Shown: in pieces, positions 12,401 through 23,845 of the stretch | Layout of the letters: every line of letters begins with the position of its first letter | Numbering within the stretch: the first letter of the stretch is position 1 | DNA from: Phycomyces nitens | Lineage: Eukaryota > Mucoromycota > Mucoromycetes > Mucorales > Phycomycetaceae | Reading direction: 5' to 3' | Assembly (NCBI GenBank): GCA_022702545.1 | Contig: JAHRBC010000003.1 | Span: 5,952,001 to 6,016,000 of the forward strand | DNA: 64,000 nt | Notes under the pieces: model-generated | Databases searched by the model: none | Told to the model about the DNA's origin: nothing | Seen by the model: the letters and a program-made list of their open reading frames with translations, nothing else | Made by a program: the position numbers and the translations under genes

Positions 12401-15228
12401 AAATACTCGTAATTGGTCAACCATGTTGTTTACTGTGTCCTTGAGATCTGAGATTTCTCCGCTCACATCAACCATGATCTTTTTCGAAAGATCGCCTGTG
12501 GCTACTGCTTTGGTGACAACGGCAATCGAACGTACTTGAGTCGTGAGGTTTGTTGCCATGGTGTTTACATTCTCGGTCAGATCCTTCCATGTGCCGTCTA
12601 CGTTGGGGACCAGAGCCTGGCCACCGAGTTTTCCTTCTGTGCCGACTTCTTTGGCAACTCTGGTGACTTCTGTTGAAAATACTCGCAATTGATCCACCAT
12701 GTTGTTTACTGTATTCTTTAGATCAAGAATCTCTCCTCGGGTTTCGACCTCGATCTTTTTCGATAGGTCACCCTTTGCGACAGCCATGGTTACTTCTGCG
12801 ATTGATCGCACCTGAGTGGTTAGATTTGCAGCCATGGTATTCACATTGTCTGTCAAATCTTTCCACGCGCCTCCGACATCCTTGACGACTGCCTGGCCGC
12901 CTAGTATTCCTTGTTCGCCGACTTCTAGTGAAACTCGCCGGACTTCTGCAGAGAACAATGTCAATTGATCAACCTAAAAAAGCAAAGGTGAAATAAATTA
13001 AGGGTTTCAAAGCTGTGAAACAACAGATTTGTTTATAAAAGCCTACCATTCTATTCATAGTCGTGATGAGCTCGAGAACCTCGCCTTGTGCACTCGCGGT
13101 TACTTTTTTACTTAAATCGCCACAAGCAACTGCTTTTGCAACAGACGCAATGTCTCGTACTTGGTTCGTAATTTTAAAGGCCATCATATTGACATTGTCG
13201 GTCAAGTCTTTCCATGTTCCACCTACATCCTTTACGACTGCTTGTCCTCCTAATATTCCTTGTGTACCTACTTCAAGTGAAACGCGTGTCACCTCTGTTG
13301 CAAATATGGATAACTGCATAAAAGACAAACAAAGTTAGCATTTTTACATAAAAGAAAATAGACTAGCATATCTCATCATTGGACTTTTTTTTTATTATCT
13401 ACCTGATCGACCATTGTATTGATCGTATTCTTCAGATCAAGCATTTCTCCTCTGACTTCTACAGTCACCTTCTTTGTCAAATCACCCTTGGCGACACTCT
13501 TTGAAACCTTTGCGATATCTCTGACTTGGTTTGTCAGATTTGCAGCCATGGTATTAACATTGTCAGTCAATTCTTTCCAAATTCCATCTGCGCCTTCGAC
13601 CTTGGCCTGAGCGCCTAGTTTTCCCTCTGTTCCGACTTCGTGAGCCACCCGAGATACTTCAGAGGCAAACATGTTGAGCTGGTTGACTAGAAGCACAGTG
13701 GTTAATTATAAATAAATGACTGGGAATATTTCTCACCCATAGTGTTGAACGTATTTTTCAAAAGGAGTGTTTCACCCTTTACAGGCACCGTCATTGTCTT
13801 GCTTAGGTCTCCGCGGGCAATTGCAGTAGATACATCGGCAATATCGCGTACTTGTTCGAGATGGCTAGTGGTCATTGTGTTTAGGTTTACGACAAAATTG
13901 TGCCAGGCTCCATTGCATTCCTTTTCGCACCGTGCTTGGACACCCAGCTTTCCTTTGACAGCCGTTTCATGAGCAACATAGATTACTTCGTCAGCAATAA
14001 GTTTCAGGTGGTCAGCCATGGCATTGACAGCATTTTTCAGGGTATTGATTGGAGCAGAAGGCAGGGTAGGTCGGGTGACGCAGCGTTCGTGGTTGCAGGT
14101 GATTCTTTTGTCGAGGACACCGGCAAAAATGGCAGAGGATACACTTACGGCTTGGAGAACACAGTCGGGACAGACAATGTTATCTGGACTGGTCTGGTTA
14201 GTGGCGGCAGGGAAAGGAACCAAGGGGGGAGAAAGGGCGCTAAAGTAGACTGGGTAGGCGGTAGCATGCGAGGCAACAGTGAAAGGAGGAGTAGGCATAG
14301 ATGACGTGGTTAGACCACCGGCAATTGGGGCAATGGCAGAGTAAATGTCAGAAGTAGCAAGGGCGGGTGTAGGAGCTGTTGGCATAAATGAAAGATACAT
14401 TTGGTTAATAAAAATAGGGATCTATATTCGATACAAAAGCGCGTCAGATTTGGTCTGTATGTACTTGCCAAAGTATCCGATTCCGGGCGAAGTAGTGGGC
14501 AGGGTGAGCAATTGGTTGTACGAGGATTGCATTTGTTCAAGCATAGATGTGTTTTGGACTGTTGAGATTCCTTCTTCAGATGTGGCATTGTCGTCTTGAG
14601 TTTCTTGCCGATTTAGATCTGGCGGAGGCGGATCCGCGTCCTCTTCTGGATCATAGTGTGATGTCAACATCTGATGTTGCTGTTGGATTGCAATACGGTA
14701 TCTGAGATTTTCTGTTTCGAGATCCAATTGGCGTTGGGCAATCTGTTTTAGAGTACTGTCCAGCATTGTTGCCATCTCTACATGAATCGGATCGAGGGTA
14801 TCAAGAGTGTCTTTTGTCAATCTGCTTTTCAGACATGCTTCAATGTCCCGCTGTTCCATGCTCTGAACCATGGATTTGATATAATTAAGAATTGATGCGG
14901 TCATTGTGTTTGTGTGAGATTCAGATTCTTTTGGTTTGGATGCTTCTTGTTCGACTGGCGTGGTCTCCTGAGTGGTCTCTTGATTAGTCTCTTGATTAGT
15001 CTCTTGATTGTCTTGAGTAGGGTTTGTAGTCAATGGACCAGAGCAAGTGGTAGGTTGAGTGTCGGTTGAGTCTGAAGGCATATTGGGATCTTTGGACGAG
15101 GATGAGTCGTTTGTGTCGTCTGTAGGGACTGGTGTGGTTGGAGTTGTGGGTGCGATGGAGCCGACGCTCTTGCAGTGTCTCTTACTGTGGAGTGAGGGAG
15201 TGCTATTGTCTGAGAAGCGTTTCATCAC
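3489..15228 (-). CDS. NIK1: giant group III hybrid histidine kinase with about 31 HAMP repeat units
   Basis: Seven exons: 15228-14469, 14375-13737, 13686-13403, 13313-13047, 12973-11797, 11712-4539 and 4479-3489. They sum to 11292 nt, a 3763-residue protein. Residues 1 to about 360 are disordered (Thr/Ser/Pro, repeated ETNQ, a short coiled coil, and a CPDC...CNHERC cluster). From about 365 to 3215 there are about 31 units of 92 residues, each with [27 protein letters not shown] and GTWxDLTDNVN: 1+1+1+4+24 units in exons 2 to 6. HisKA follows with the phospho-acceptor His near 3259 ([10 protein letters not shown]), then HATPase_c ([26 protein letters not shown]). A C-terminal receiver has its Asp in LILMDVQMP near 3676. 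No transmembrane segment. In the NIK1/OS-1 family this kinase acts upstream of the HOG MAPK pathway; members are normally about 1300 residues. Intron 1 uses a GC donor. Confidence 0.95.
5150..11700 (-). repeat. 276-bp tandem coding repeat, 24 units in one exon
   Basis: The period is exactly 276 bp (92 codons). The phrase around CCACCATGTTATT recurs every 276 bp from about 5432 to about 11505, giving 23 units, plus one diverged unit next to the kinase domain. Nineteen units carry [14 protein letters not shown], whereas the flanking units carry [14 protein letters not shown], so the expansion comes from one ancestral unit. The inner units are almost identical as protein but differ at many synonymous third positions. 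Confidence 0.95.
14376..14468 (-). other. GC-AG intron in the histidine kinase gene
   Basis: The donor reads G^GCAAGT and the acceptor CCAACAG. Only this pair joins exon 1 (...GIGYF) to exon 2 ([10 protein letters not shown]...) in frame. The nearby GT donor leads into a stop. Confidence 0.65.
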
Positions 15229-17072
15229 CTCTCGGGGAAAGAAAAGAATTGGTGTACAAGGAAAGTAAAAGCACTTGAAAATAACAAGAAAAAAAAAGAT
15301 GCTTTACTCTCTTGGGAAATGGGAACACGACGGCTTTTTTTTTTTGGGTGAAAGAAAAAAGGCTGTGATTTCCTCTCTTTTTTTTTAACTGCGAATATTT
15401 ATATAATTGATTTCTTTTCTTCAAGAACAAAACAGATATTTGAAAACGGAATTATATGCAGGAGATCAAGGCAATATATAGAGGTAAAGAGGTAAAGAGG
15501 GGCAAGGAGAATAGAAGGAAGAAGAGGCTTTTTGAATTATGTTTTTTTATAAAGTGAAATTATATAGTCCGAGTGGAGCTTATACTCTATTTTTCTGATT
15601 TCTAATAACCAAACAAAGAAATAACTAGAAATTATAAGAATTGGAGTGGAGTAAGAATAATACACATATCGTTATTGAATGTTTGTGAAAGGTTGGGCAG
15701 ATTGACAGCTGGTGGTCATGGTGATTGGCCAAGTTATTGTATTATTAATGTGTAGACAAGACAAGAGAAGACTTGCTGTTACATTTACATATCCATCACC
15801 TAAATACGCGTCTAAAATAGTTTGATTAGGTAATTGTGCCTCAACCCATTCAAAACTACATGATACTCTTAAAAGGAGGTTCATCTCTACCTGCCTATAT
15901 TCTTTTTTTTTTTACTTTTTTTTTACTTTTTACTTTTAATAACATCAAAAGGTGTGTTTCGGATCAAAATATAATATAGTGAATATTCAACATTAAGAAG
16001 AAACGATGGTTGGAATAACATTTTTATAATAATTGATAGAATACGTTTGAAATTGTGGATAATATTTCATCCTCTAAACTACCTAATTATATCTTGTATG
16101 CCCTCAACCGTCATTTGGTTGAGTAATTCAGAAATCAATATCAATAGTCCAATTCACATGATGGAGGAGGTCCACTCAGGACATACAGGATGTATCCCCT
16201 CCATATATATATAAGTTTTAATATTAACATACAAAATAGGTTTAGCTTACCATATATGGATATGTATATATATATATACATTATTAGAATAAACTTGTGC
16301 GTCATGGCAACCATTTAATTGATTTTTCAATCATATATTCTTTTATTTTTGAGCTTAAATTGCTTTATCCAAGTCCTACTTCTTTGATTTTATAAACTCA
16401 GCAAAAAATAATAATAATAATATTGGACCTCTCACAAAAAAAAAAGCATAAAAATGTTATTTTCTCTTTATTTTATTTTATTTTATTAATCATCATTACG
16501 ACATTTACATGGACAATATTCAAGGCTTATAAAGGCTAATGAGTTCAATTGGGATATTGTACCTACATTCAACCGAGATTGATCCCACAAAGATTTCAGC
16601 AGTTGTCGAAATGAGTTGAACTGTCAAAAAGATCATCAAGAGATCCAAAACTAGATTGCTCCTTCTTGGAATGATCCCTTGGTCGACTAAACATAAATGA
16701 CGAAAAGACTGAAAGATATTAGGTGCAAATCATATGAGATAATCCATTTGCCAATTACAATTATAATCAGCTGAGATTGCCATTACAAGAAATGGAGATC
16801 TTAATTTTTAAAGCATTCAACTGCCTTGAAAACCTTGGGTTTGGTTCATATATTGAAGCTCATAAACCAACTTTGACAGAGACACAAGGGTATCATCTCC
16901 TTGTTTTTTTTTCTCATTACGAATTTGAATTTGGAGGAATAGGGATCTTTTCAATAAATGTTTAGGAGAGTAATTAATACTGTCAAGCTATCCCGGTCAA
17001 CACAGCAGAAAGTTTGGTCTGGCTTGGGAAAGAGATACCTGAAGCCCAAATGAGGCTCTTTTAGCAGATATA

Positions 17073-17086
17073 GTTACCATAGGAAC
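17073..17086. promoter_or_regulatory. X-box-like site
   Basis: GTTACCATAGGAAC matches the RFX X-box half-site GTNRCC, with a one-base miss in the second half. It lies 1.2 kb upstream of the UPF0658 gene. Confidence 0.3.
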
Positions 17087-18084
17087 CCTGCCAATGTTAT
17101 AACACTAGCTAATTGAATAAACCATCTCTTAAAGTCTACATCTTTTAACTGAATCCCCTTGCAAAACTGTGGAATACATTTTAACCCATTAAAGAAATCC
17201 CGCAAACTCGCTCAATTTGGCTCTGAGAATAGCCTGTTCAGGTAGTTCCCTCTACTCCCACACTAATGACAACTGTTAAACCTCTGGACATTCTCAACAA
17301 GTAGAGTGAATCCAGTGCTTCCCTTGCCACCTCTGATTTTCTAGACAATAAATAAACAAATTCAAATTTTGTTCTTCCAGTATGACCAGTCTCTGGGAAG
17401 ATTCTTTTTCTCTTAGACCAACGAAAATTGCGTCCAGAACTAACTGATCATGGGCCAATGTGCTATCAAGTGGATGACTTCATATACAAAAAAATAAAAC
17501 CAAATGAGTGAGCAGACTAGCCGACTATATAAAGCCTTTTATATATACACCTTGGAAACTTTGCATATAAAATCTGGCGTGCATGGGATCAACTCGATTA
17601 CATTCAAACCAACCGACTAGGTTGATATGTCTTGTTACAGCATTTAAAGTCAATACTTGTTGTAAGCTATAAATTTCTTTTTTTTAAAAAAAAAACGACA
17701 GTTTCTTAGGCAAGAAGATGAATATTTAGACGTTGATGAGAGGACTCTATGAAACAAAAGTCCAGATATTCAAAAATAGCTTCAGGCGCTGAAACATAGT
17801 GTATATCTACAGAGTGGTTTACCTCATCTCGAGTAACCAGGCCGTTGATACGGATACCGTTAAATCGACACAGCGGAAAGCAAAAGTCATGGACAATATA
17901 AATTAACAAGAATACTTTGAGAACATACTTTAAATCTTTAGTGTCAATTATTCAAACACCGACGAATAATCTTAATATAATTATCATTATCAATATCGTG
18001 TTTTCTGTATTTTTCTGTGTATTTTCTGCTCAAGCAGAAACCTAAAAACCATCAAGAAAATATTTATTTATTTTTACTTTTTTT

Positions 18085-18112
18085 GTTGCCATGGGTACGT
18101 TGCTATAGGAAC
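18085..18112. promoter_or_regulatory. two abutting X-box-like 14-mers
   Basis: GTTGCCATGGGTAC (18085-18098) is followed directly by GTTGCTATAGGAAC (18099-18112). Both are imperfect copies of the RFX/Crt1 palindrome GTTGCCATGGCAAC. The pair lies about 220 bp before the ATG of the UPF0658 gene, so it may control that gene. Confidence 0.4.
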
Positions 18113-18331
18113 CAAACTACAGGTCTTATAATTCATTTAAATTTGTATCCGTCCTTTTTTTTATATTCAATTTTTATAGATCTATAAATGGCAAGTTTCT
18201 CCTTGTTTTATTTTTGCTATTGGCCAAGATTAAAAGCTCTTAAATATATAAATGATTCTTGTCAATATTTATTCTTCCTCTTTTGGTGTATCCTTTGGGT
18301 TGTAACATTATACCTATATATATATATACAA

Positions 18332-20145
18332 ATGTCAAAATCATTTATATCCACCAGATCAGTGCTTTCAAAACAACATGAAGCAGACCAAGTATCAAGT
18401 CTGTCTCATATCTTTGATCTAATGGTAACAGAGACTCACTCGATTTGACAATCTATAAAATACAAAACTAATGGTTCCTTCAGTACAAAAGATTAAAAGA
18501 ATCAAAAGAAACCATTGCTTATTCAATACTTATTACTGTATCAGCCATAATATGCATTGTATTGGAAATACTCATCACGGCATCTAATGGGAATGAGATT
18601 AGTGCAATCTTGCAATCCTACAATCAGATCAATGATCATTCCAACCCAACCTCTGACGTTACTCATGTTTACACTGACAATGCCTATGTATCCATACTTG
18701 TCAATCTTCGCCGTCAAAAGGATAAAAATATATTTTTTATTCTGTTTCAATTGTTTCAAACCTACTTGGGAATTGATGCAGTAAGTATGTTTGCTATGAA
18801 ATACATTATTTATATTATCTTTATGAATTCTCTAATTCAAATATGCAGATTGTTCGACAAAATACTATTCAATTGATAGCTCACGGTGTATTCCAATTCA
18901 TATGCTTTTTGTTTAGTCTATTGCAGTTTATAGAGACACGGAAAGGGTAAGATCACGATTATTACAATCAATACAATTATCTAATAGACGTTTCAAATTA
19001 TATATATATATAAAAAGAAAATTGGCAATGTCCAGCGTTGATGAAACAATGAGCCAGGCTGGTTTCACACAGATAATTTATTATGAAATTGGCCAGATTG
19101 CATACATGGCAGTCTTTATTCTTCTACTTGCATTTTTAACAAAAAGACTCTTGGGCCAGGTGAGTGACTAATATACCATGGCTCGATATCATAGCAATAA
19201 AATTGATAAAAATTATCAAAGTTGGGTTGGAATATTTACAAGCGAATTGGCGCTGATCTACGACTTCAAGGTACTCATGACAATCCAGACATGTTTTATA
19301 ATCTTTTACATAAAATGTTTTATTCTTTAGCGAGGTTTCGACTCTGTTTATTATTTCTGCTGAATCTCAAACTAGATGCCTTTTTTCACCTTTTCTTTAG
19401 TGTGTTTTGGTTTGTGGTGAGTAATTTCTATAGAATATGTCATTAGAACAGGCCAACTAACATTATATACAATACTCATAAAAGGTCATGACGCGGGAAA
19501 AATATTACAATATAAATTCTGCTTACCTGGCCTGGTACATCATTCATCTCCTGCTGACAATTTGCCAGATCCCAGCCCTTTATCTGGCGAGAAAGAGCAT
19601 TCTAACCGAAAATCGCAAGTTTATGACCGGCTGTTTGACAGTTCACGGATTGACTACCATTGATTTTATAATCATCCTTCAGCAGAGCCTAGACTCCTGG
19701 GTTTTCTGGATCATAGCAGGTATGAGCAAGTTTTTTTTTAATGAGAAATTGATGTTCTGACACACCTGTAGTCTGTCTAGCTATAGCTCTCTCATTTGTA
19801 AGTCAACCTGTCCATAAGTGAATATATAATTTAAATTGGTGTATATAGTCTACAATTGTCTTGGCAATTCTTGTCCTAAGAAATTTTGGAAAGGGATTGA
19901 AACCCCACAGTAAGTACAAGCCGTATTTTATTCTTGTCTTTTTCTTTTTCTTTGAAAAGAAGATTTATATTACTAAACAATATATATTTTCAGTAAAACG
20001 TCTGTCAGACAAAGGCCACAGTTATACTATGGATAAAAGAGATCCCAATTTCACAACACACCCAAGTAGTGATTCGTGGGTCATTGACCGAGACTCTATT
20101 GATTCTAGGCAAAACAAACCACCCTCCTCTATTTCCTTTTATTAA
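18332..20145 (+). CDS. UPF0658-type multispanning Golgi membrane protein
   Basis: Ten exons: 18332-18424, 18484-18780, 18849-18946, 18988-19159, 19222-19270, 19331-19416, 19485-19719, 19772-19797, 19849-19909 and 19994-20145. They total 1269 nt, 422 residues. Several hydrophobic segments are visible: SILITVSAIICIVLEILI, GVFQFICFLFSLLQF, IAYMAVFILLLAFL, LDAFFHLFFSVFWFVV, AYLAWYIIHLLLTI and LAIALSFSTIVLAILVL. The signature LGWNIYKRIGADLRLQ followed by a hydrophobic LKLDAFFHLFF segment is that of the fungal UPF0658 family (S. pombe C1952.10c type), which to my knowledge is often multicopy in Mucoromycota. The molecular function is unknown. The C-terminal tail is polar and cytosolic-like. One exon encodes an unusual KLYIYIKRK stretch, so the exon 3/4 join is the least sure. 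Every intron has GT...AG ends. Confidence 0.8.
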
Positions 20146-20377
20146 ATATATAAACATACATTACTTGCTACTTTCTTGATGTTATACTGTAGCCACCTAT
20201 CCATGAGCATACTAACCTTCCCTGATAAATGGGAAAACGTAAAAACGAAAAAGAATTTCGATGGATTCTATATATGTCTATACACATGAGGATGTATGGA
20301 TATGGACAGATTGATACAAAAATGGGCAAATATACAAGTGCCACGTTATTCAATGGTTCCACGGCATTAAACACCCC
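20146..20377. other. short spacer after UPF0658 gene
   Basis: AT-rich spacer that should hold the polyadenylation region of the UPF0658 gene. Nothing else seen. Confidence 0.3.
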
Positions 20378-21130
20378 ATGTCTTTTATGGACAACAGAAA
20401 TACTCTTGGTTCCCCGATTCAGCTCAAAGGCGACTATGAACGGTCATCGACTGTCGATCTTTACAAAAAAATGGGCTCACAAATGCGAGTTACAATAGAC
20501 AACAAGGAATATCACAAGAGATACACATATTTAATTATAATTAGCCTAGGACTCTCATACACTATCGACCTGGTTATGGCAAAGTTCCAAAAACATTCAA
20601 AGTTTCTTGTTATTATCTTGTCCTACAACCAGGCCACCCTCTTTATTGCTCCGTTGTCATCACCGAAAAAGATAGACAATCAAAATAAGATACAAGACTG
20701 TAAACACAAGAGTGATAAACATCATGGAGGTTATATATCTGTTATTTGATATCACCCAAATCAAAGCATAGTAATAAACAAGGTCTGATCTTGTGGGTCT
20801 TGCGAGCATTCCTGATAGGCTCATTATGGATTTTTAAAGGTACTGATTTCACATTCTGCGATATCTGTTCCCCTTGGTTGTGCTCATCATATGTACTGGT
20901 CGTTTGATTTGGCTGATAAAGACGAGTAACAATAGAATATCTAAAATATAGGTTCTTGGAAATGCCAGGAATCGTCTTGTACAACTAGAGCTATAATAGA
21001 AATAACATGTTTTGGTTATCAAGACCTTTTTAATAGTATTCTTTACTACACAAATCAATACTTTGATCGAATAGACATTCTTTTTTTAGGGAACAAACAT
21101 TACAACTTTTAAGCGAGTTTGACAAGTTTC
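20378..21130 (+). pseudogene. possible membrane-receptor-like gene or its remnant
   Basis: An open frame from 20378 encodes MSFMDNRNTLGSPIQL and then a hydrophobic segment YLIIISLGLSYTIDLVMA. A possible splice near 20710-20780 (weak GTTATA donor) leads in frame to another hydrophobic segment, LILWVLRAFLIGSLWIF. A third, FPLVVLIICTGRLIWLI, lies at about 20868-20918 but in another frame. Later pieces (FGYQDLFNSILYYTNQYF; EQTLQLLSEFDKFQLL before a GTGAGT donor near 21141) look like coding exons. I could not connect them into one clean model, so this may be a decayed or badly modelled multi-pass membrane protein. An RGS-type tail is only a guess. Confidence 0.3.
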
Positions 21131-23409
21131 AGCTCCTTGTGAGTACAAAACAACCAAGATCTTAATCTTGATTATAGGACATTTTAATCCACTCGCAAGT
21201 CTCTTTCTCTCTATTATTATTATTATTATTATTTTCGAGTCTAAATAATATGTATAAAACCAGCTTTAGGATCAAGTATACTTTTATTTATTTATTACCA
21301 TACGAATAATCTTTTATATATATCCCCAACATTTTTTTTGGCGGAACTAAACATCGGGAATATGAAGAAAAAAAAAGTGCTTTAAAACTTGGCTCCAAAG
21401 CATGTACGGCAAATGAATGGTTTTGTATATTTTACAACTGATATAAAATCTGCTTTTAATTCAATGGGTTGCCGGTAATTTTTAATGGTTTCTAATACAC
21501 CTGAGACTCCTTTTTGTTTTTGACTTCTTTCCAGTGTAAATCTTGTTTAAAGATGACTAAAACTCAATACGACAATAAGGGTGGCTGCATTTTTGGGGCT
21601 TTTAGTTATCTGGCACCTTAACCATGTTAACGGTCGATCCTAAATTCCCAGACAGCTCCGAATCTTGAGAAGGTCTGCGGAGAGCGTAATGAGGATCAAA
21701 AAGATCCTACGATTAACAATTATATCCGAGCACAAAGATCTTCCACAAAACGACGATCTTCACTTGAGCAATGGGGTGAGATGAATACATTAAATATTTG
21801 ATCGAATCGTAAAAGATGGCCAGAAAAAGATAAATGAAAGGGCTGGGTTGTTCAAAGGCAATTCCATGTGGGGAGGGGGAGGAGGAGGAGTTCCTTAGGT
21901 AAATACAACAATGGGGTTGAAATTTGCTCATACCAGCGTAACCTAAATGTATATTTATATTAAATAGAACGCTTAATATCTCTAAGCAGCTATCCTCAAT
22001 ACGACATATTTGATTATAACAGCCAACAATATATTTCTTTAATATTTCTTGGTGGGATAATCAAATGGAAACCAAAAAGCCAAAAATAGTTGCTTCCATT
22101 TCAATTCTTTCTAATTTCTGAATACAAACAGGTTGTCAAAGTCGTTCCTGAATATCTTACCAGCTGTCAGTCGTCTATTCATAAGAATTGCGCTGAGTTT
22201 TCTTTTCTTTTTTTTTCTTTTCAAATGGCTTCAATATTTTACCAAGGCATCTAGTTTAAACGATTCTGAATTTGATTACAATACTGACTCGGGGAGCATT
22301 GAAAAACAGATCAATGGACCCACAAGCCACTTGCTGAAATGGGGATATTAATTATACACCCTATCTGGATTATCAATCTTTATCGATATTCACCAGAATT
22401 GTCAATGTCAAGGGCTCCTTGAAAGCTTGCTACATTAAAAATAAATAAAGGAGAATTCGGCCAAAACAATGTGTTTTAAAGGGTTTGTGGTTTTACAAAA
22501 AAAAACCTTTCTCTCTCTCTCTCTCAGAAATATTCGAGTTATTTTGGAATGAATAAATTTATACAATTGCCTCGCCCATCTTCATATGAAAAGTGTTGGC
22601 ATTCATTTCATAAGTTAAATTTTCAAACATACGATGTGATAGGATAATAGAATTTCAAAAGCACAGGCGTACTTTATATATGCTCTTGGTATTGCTTGTA
22701 TGACAAGATCTATGAGAATTTGGCATTTGATTTGCTGGCGGTGCAAGGTCTATTTATAAAAATATGAAGATTCATAGTTTAAGAATGCAAGCTCGATTTT
22801 CATTGGCTAGAATACTTTCTGGAAAGAGAGTACAAACCAAGAGACAGACAGACAAAATTTGCCCCTGATACCTTTTTTTTAGAATGACGTAAAGAGGACA
22901 ATTAAACACAGGTAACACACCTTTATAAATATTTGATTTGTTCTGTCAGCTTAAAATGAGTAGGTCTTTAATTGCAAGTCAAACACTTTGCACAATGAGG
23001 TTTTGGTTATCTGACTAATAAATCCTTGGTTGGCAGTATTCAGCAGGACTTGTCTAAAGACGGATACCGGTTGATGTGAATAATAATAATAATGAAGAAA
23101 CATGAGCTCTACTATACAGTTCGCATGCTAGACGTTCCAAATCCGGAACTCCAAAGCAAAAAGAAAAACCCTATTCTGCGCACTTTAAACTCTTTGGATT
23201 TCAATTCACGCTTGAGTCTGGAGGTTTTTTTCTACCTTTTTTTTTTTATTTGCTTCTTCCTTCTTCTTCCTTCTTCTTCTTATTTTCTTATTACTTTACC
23301 ACGCGCTCCAATATCTATCAGTCTGACACCTAAAATACCGCAAACATAGTCCTCGTACGTATTTCTTACTTTTTTGATTTATCAGACATTACTCAGCAAA
23401 ATTCAGCAA

Positions 23410-23441
<32 letters not shown>

Positions 23442-23845
23442 TTCCATGGTGATTGGGCATATATATTTTATTAGAAATAGAATACATTAATATTTACACA
23501 TATTTTTAATTACAATTATATTCATATGTATTTGTATTCCTAAAGTATATATATTTATATTTATATACAACCTTACCCAGAATTAACAGAAAATAAAGTG
23601 AGTTGCAGAATATTCAAGGTAAGCACAATTCTAATGATTATAATTAAAATAACCTTTCAAAAATAGGAAACCAAATTTATACTACTACTACTACCACACA
23701 CACACACACACACACACGTATATATACATATATACATATATATATATCCATATTCATAAATATGTGTGTCTGTCTGTCTGTCTGTCTGTCTAGCCCCCCC
23801 TTTTTTTTATACACACATATTTAACTTGTCTAAAATCTGAATAGT
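21131..23845. other. gene-poor AT-rich region
   Basis: 2.7 kb of AT-rich DNA with poly-T runs and microsatellites, including (CT)n near 22510 and the block at 23414-23791. The ORFs at 22133-22351 and 23092-23349 have low-complexity composition and are not called as genes. The right end contains the promoter of the ADP-ribosylglycohydrolase-like gene. Confidence 0.4.
23414..23791. repeat. microsatellite cluster
   Basis: (TA)n at about 23414-23441, (CA)n at about 23695-23717 and (TGTC)n at about 23766-23791, followed by C7 and T8 runs. All lie within 400 bp, just upstream of the gene starting at 23846. Confidence 0.85.

Larger units (their letters stand above)
15229..18331. other. gene-poor AT-rich region
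   Basis: 3.1 kb with homopolymer runs (poly-T near 15340, 15380 and 15910), TA-rich tracts near 16205 and 16265, and no gene I can defend. Two short minus-strand ORFs (15884-15672 and 17909-17706) look slightly protein-like but lack supporting neighbours. X-box-like sites occur at 17073 and 18085-18112. The left end must hold the promoter of the histidine kinase. Confidence 0.45.

Noticed and set aside
15672..15884. 70-residue minus-strand ORF
   Set aside because: No start context, no splice partner and no family resemblance.
23695..23791. Possible CRISPR-like or telomere-like repeat
   Set aside because: These are simple CA and TGTC microsatellites with no spacers and no telomere motif.
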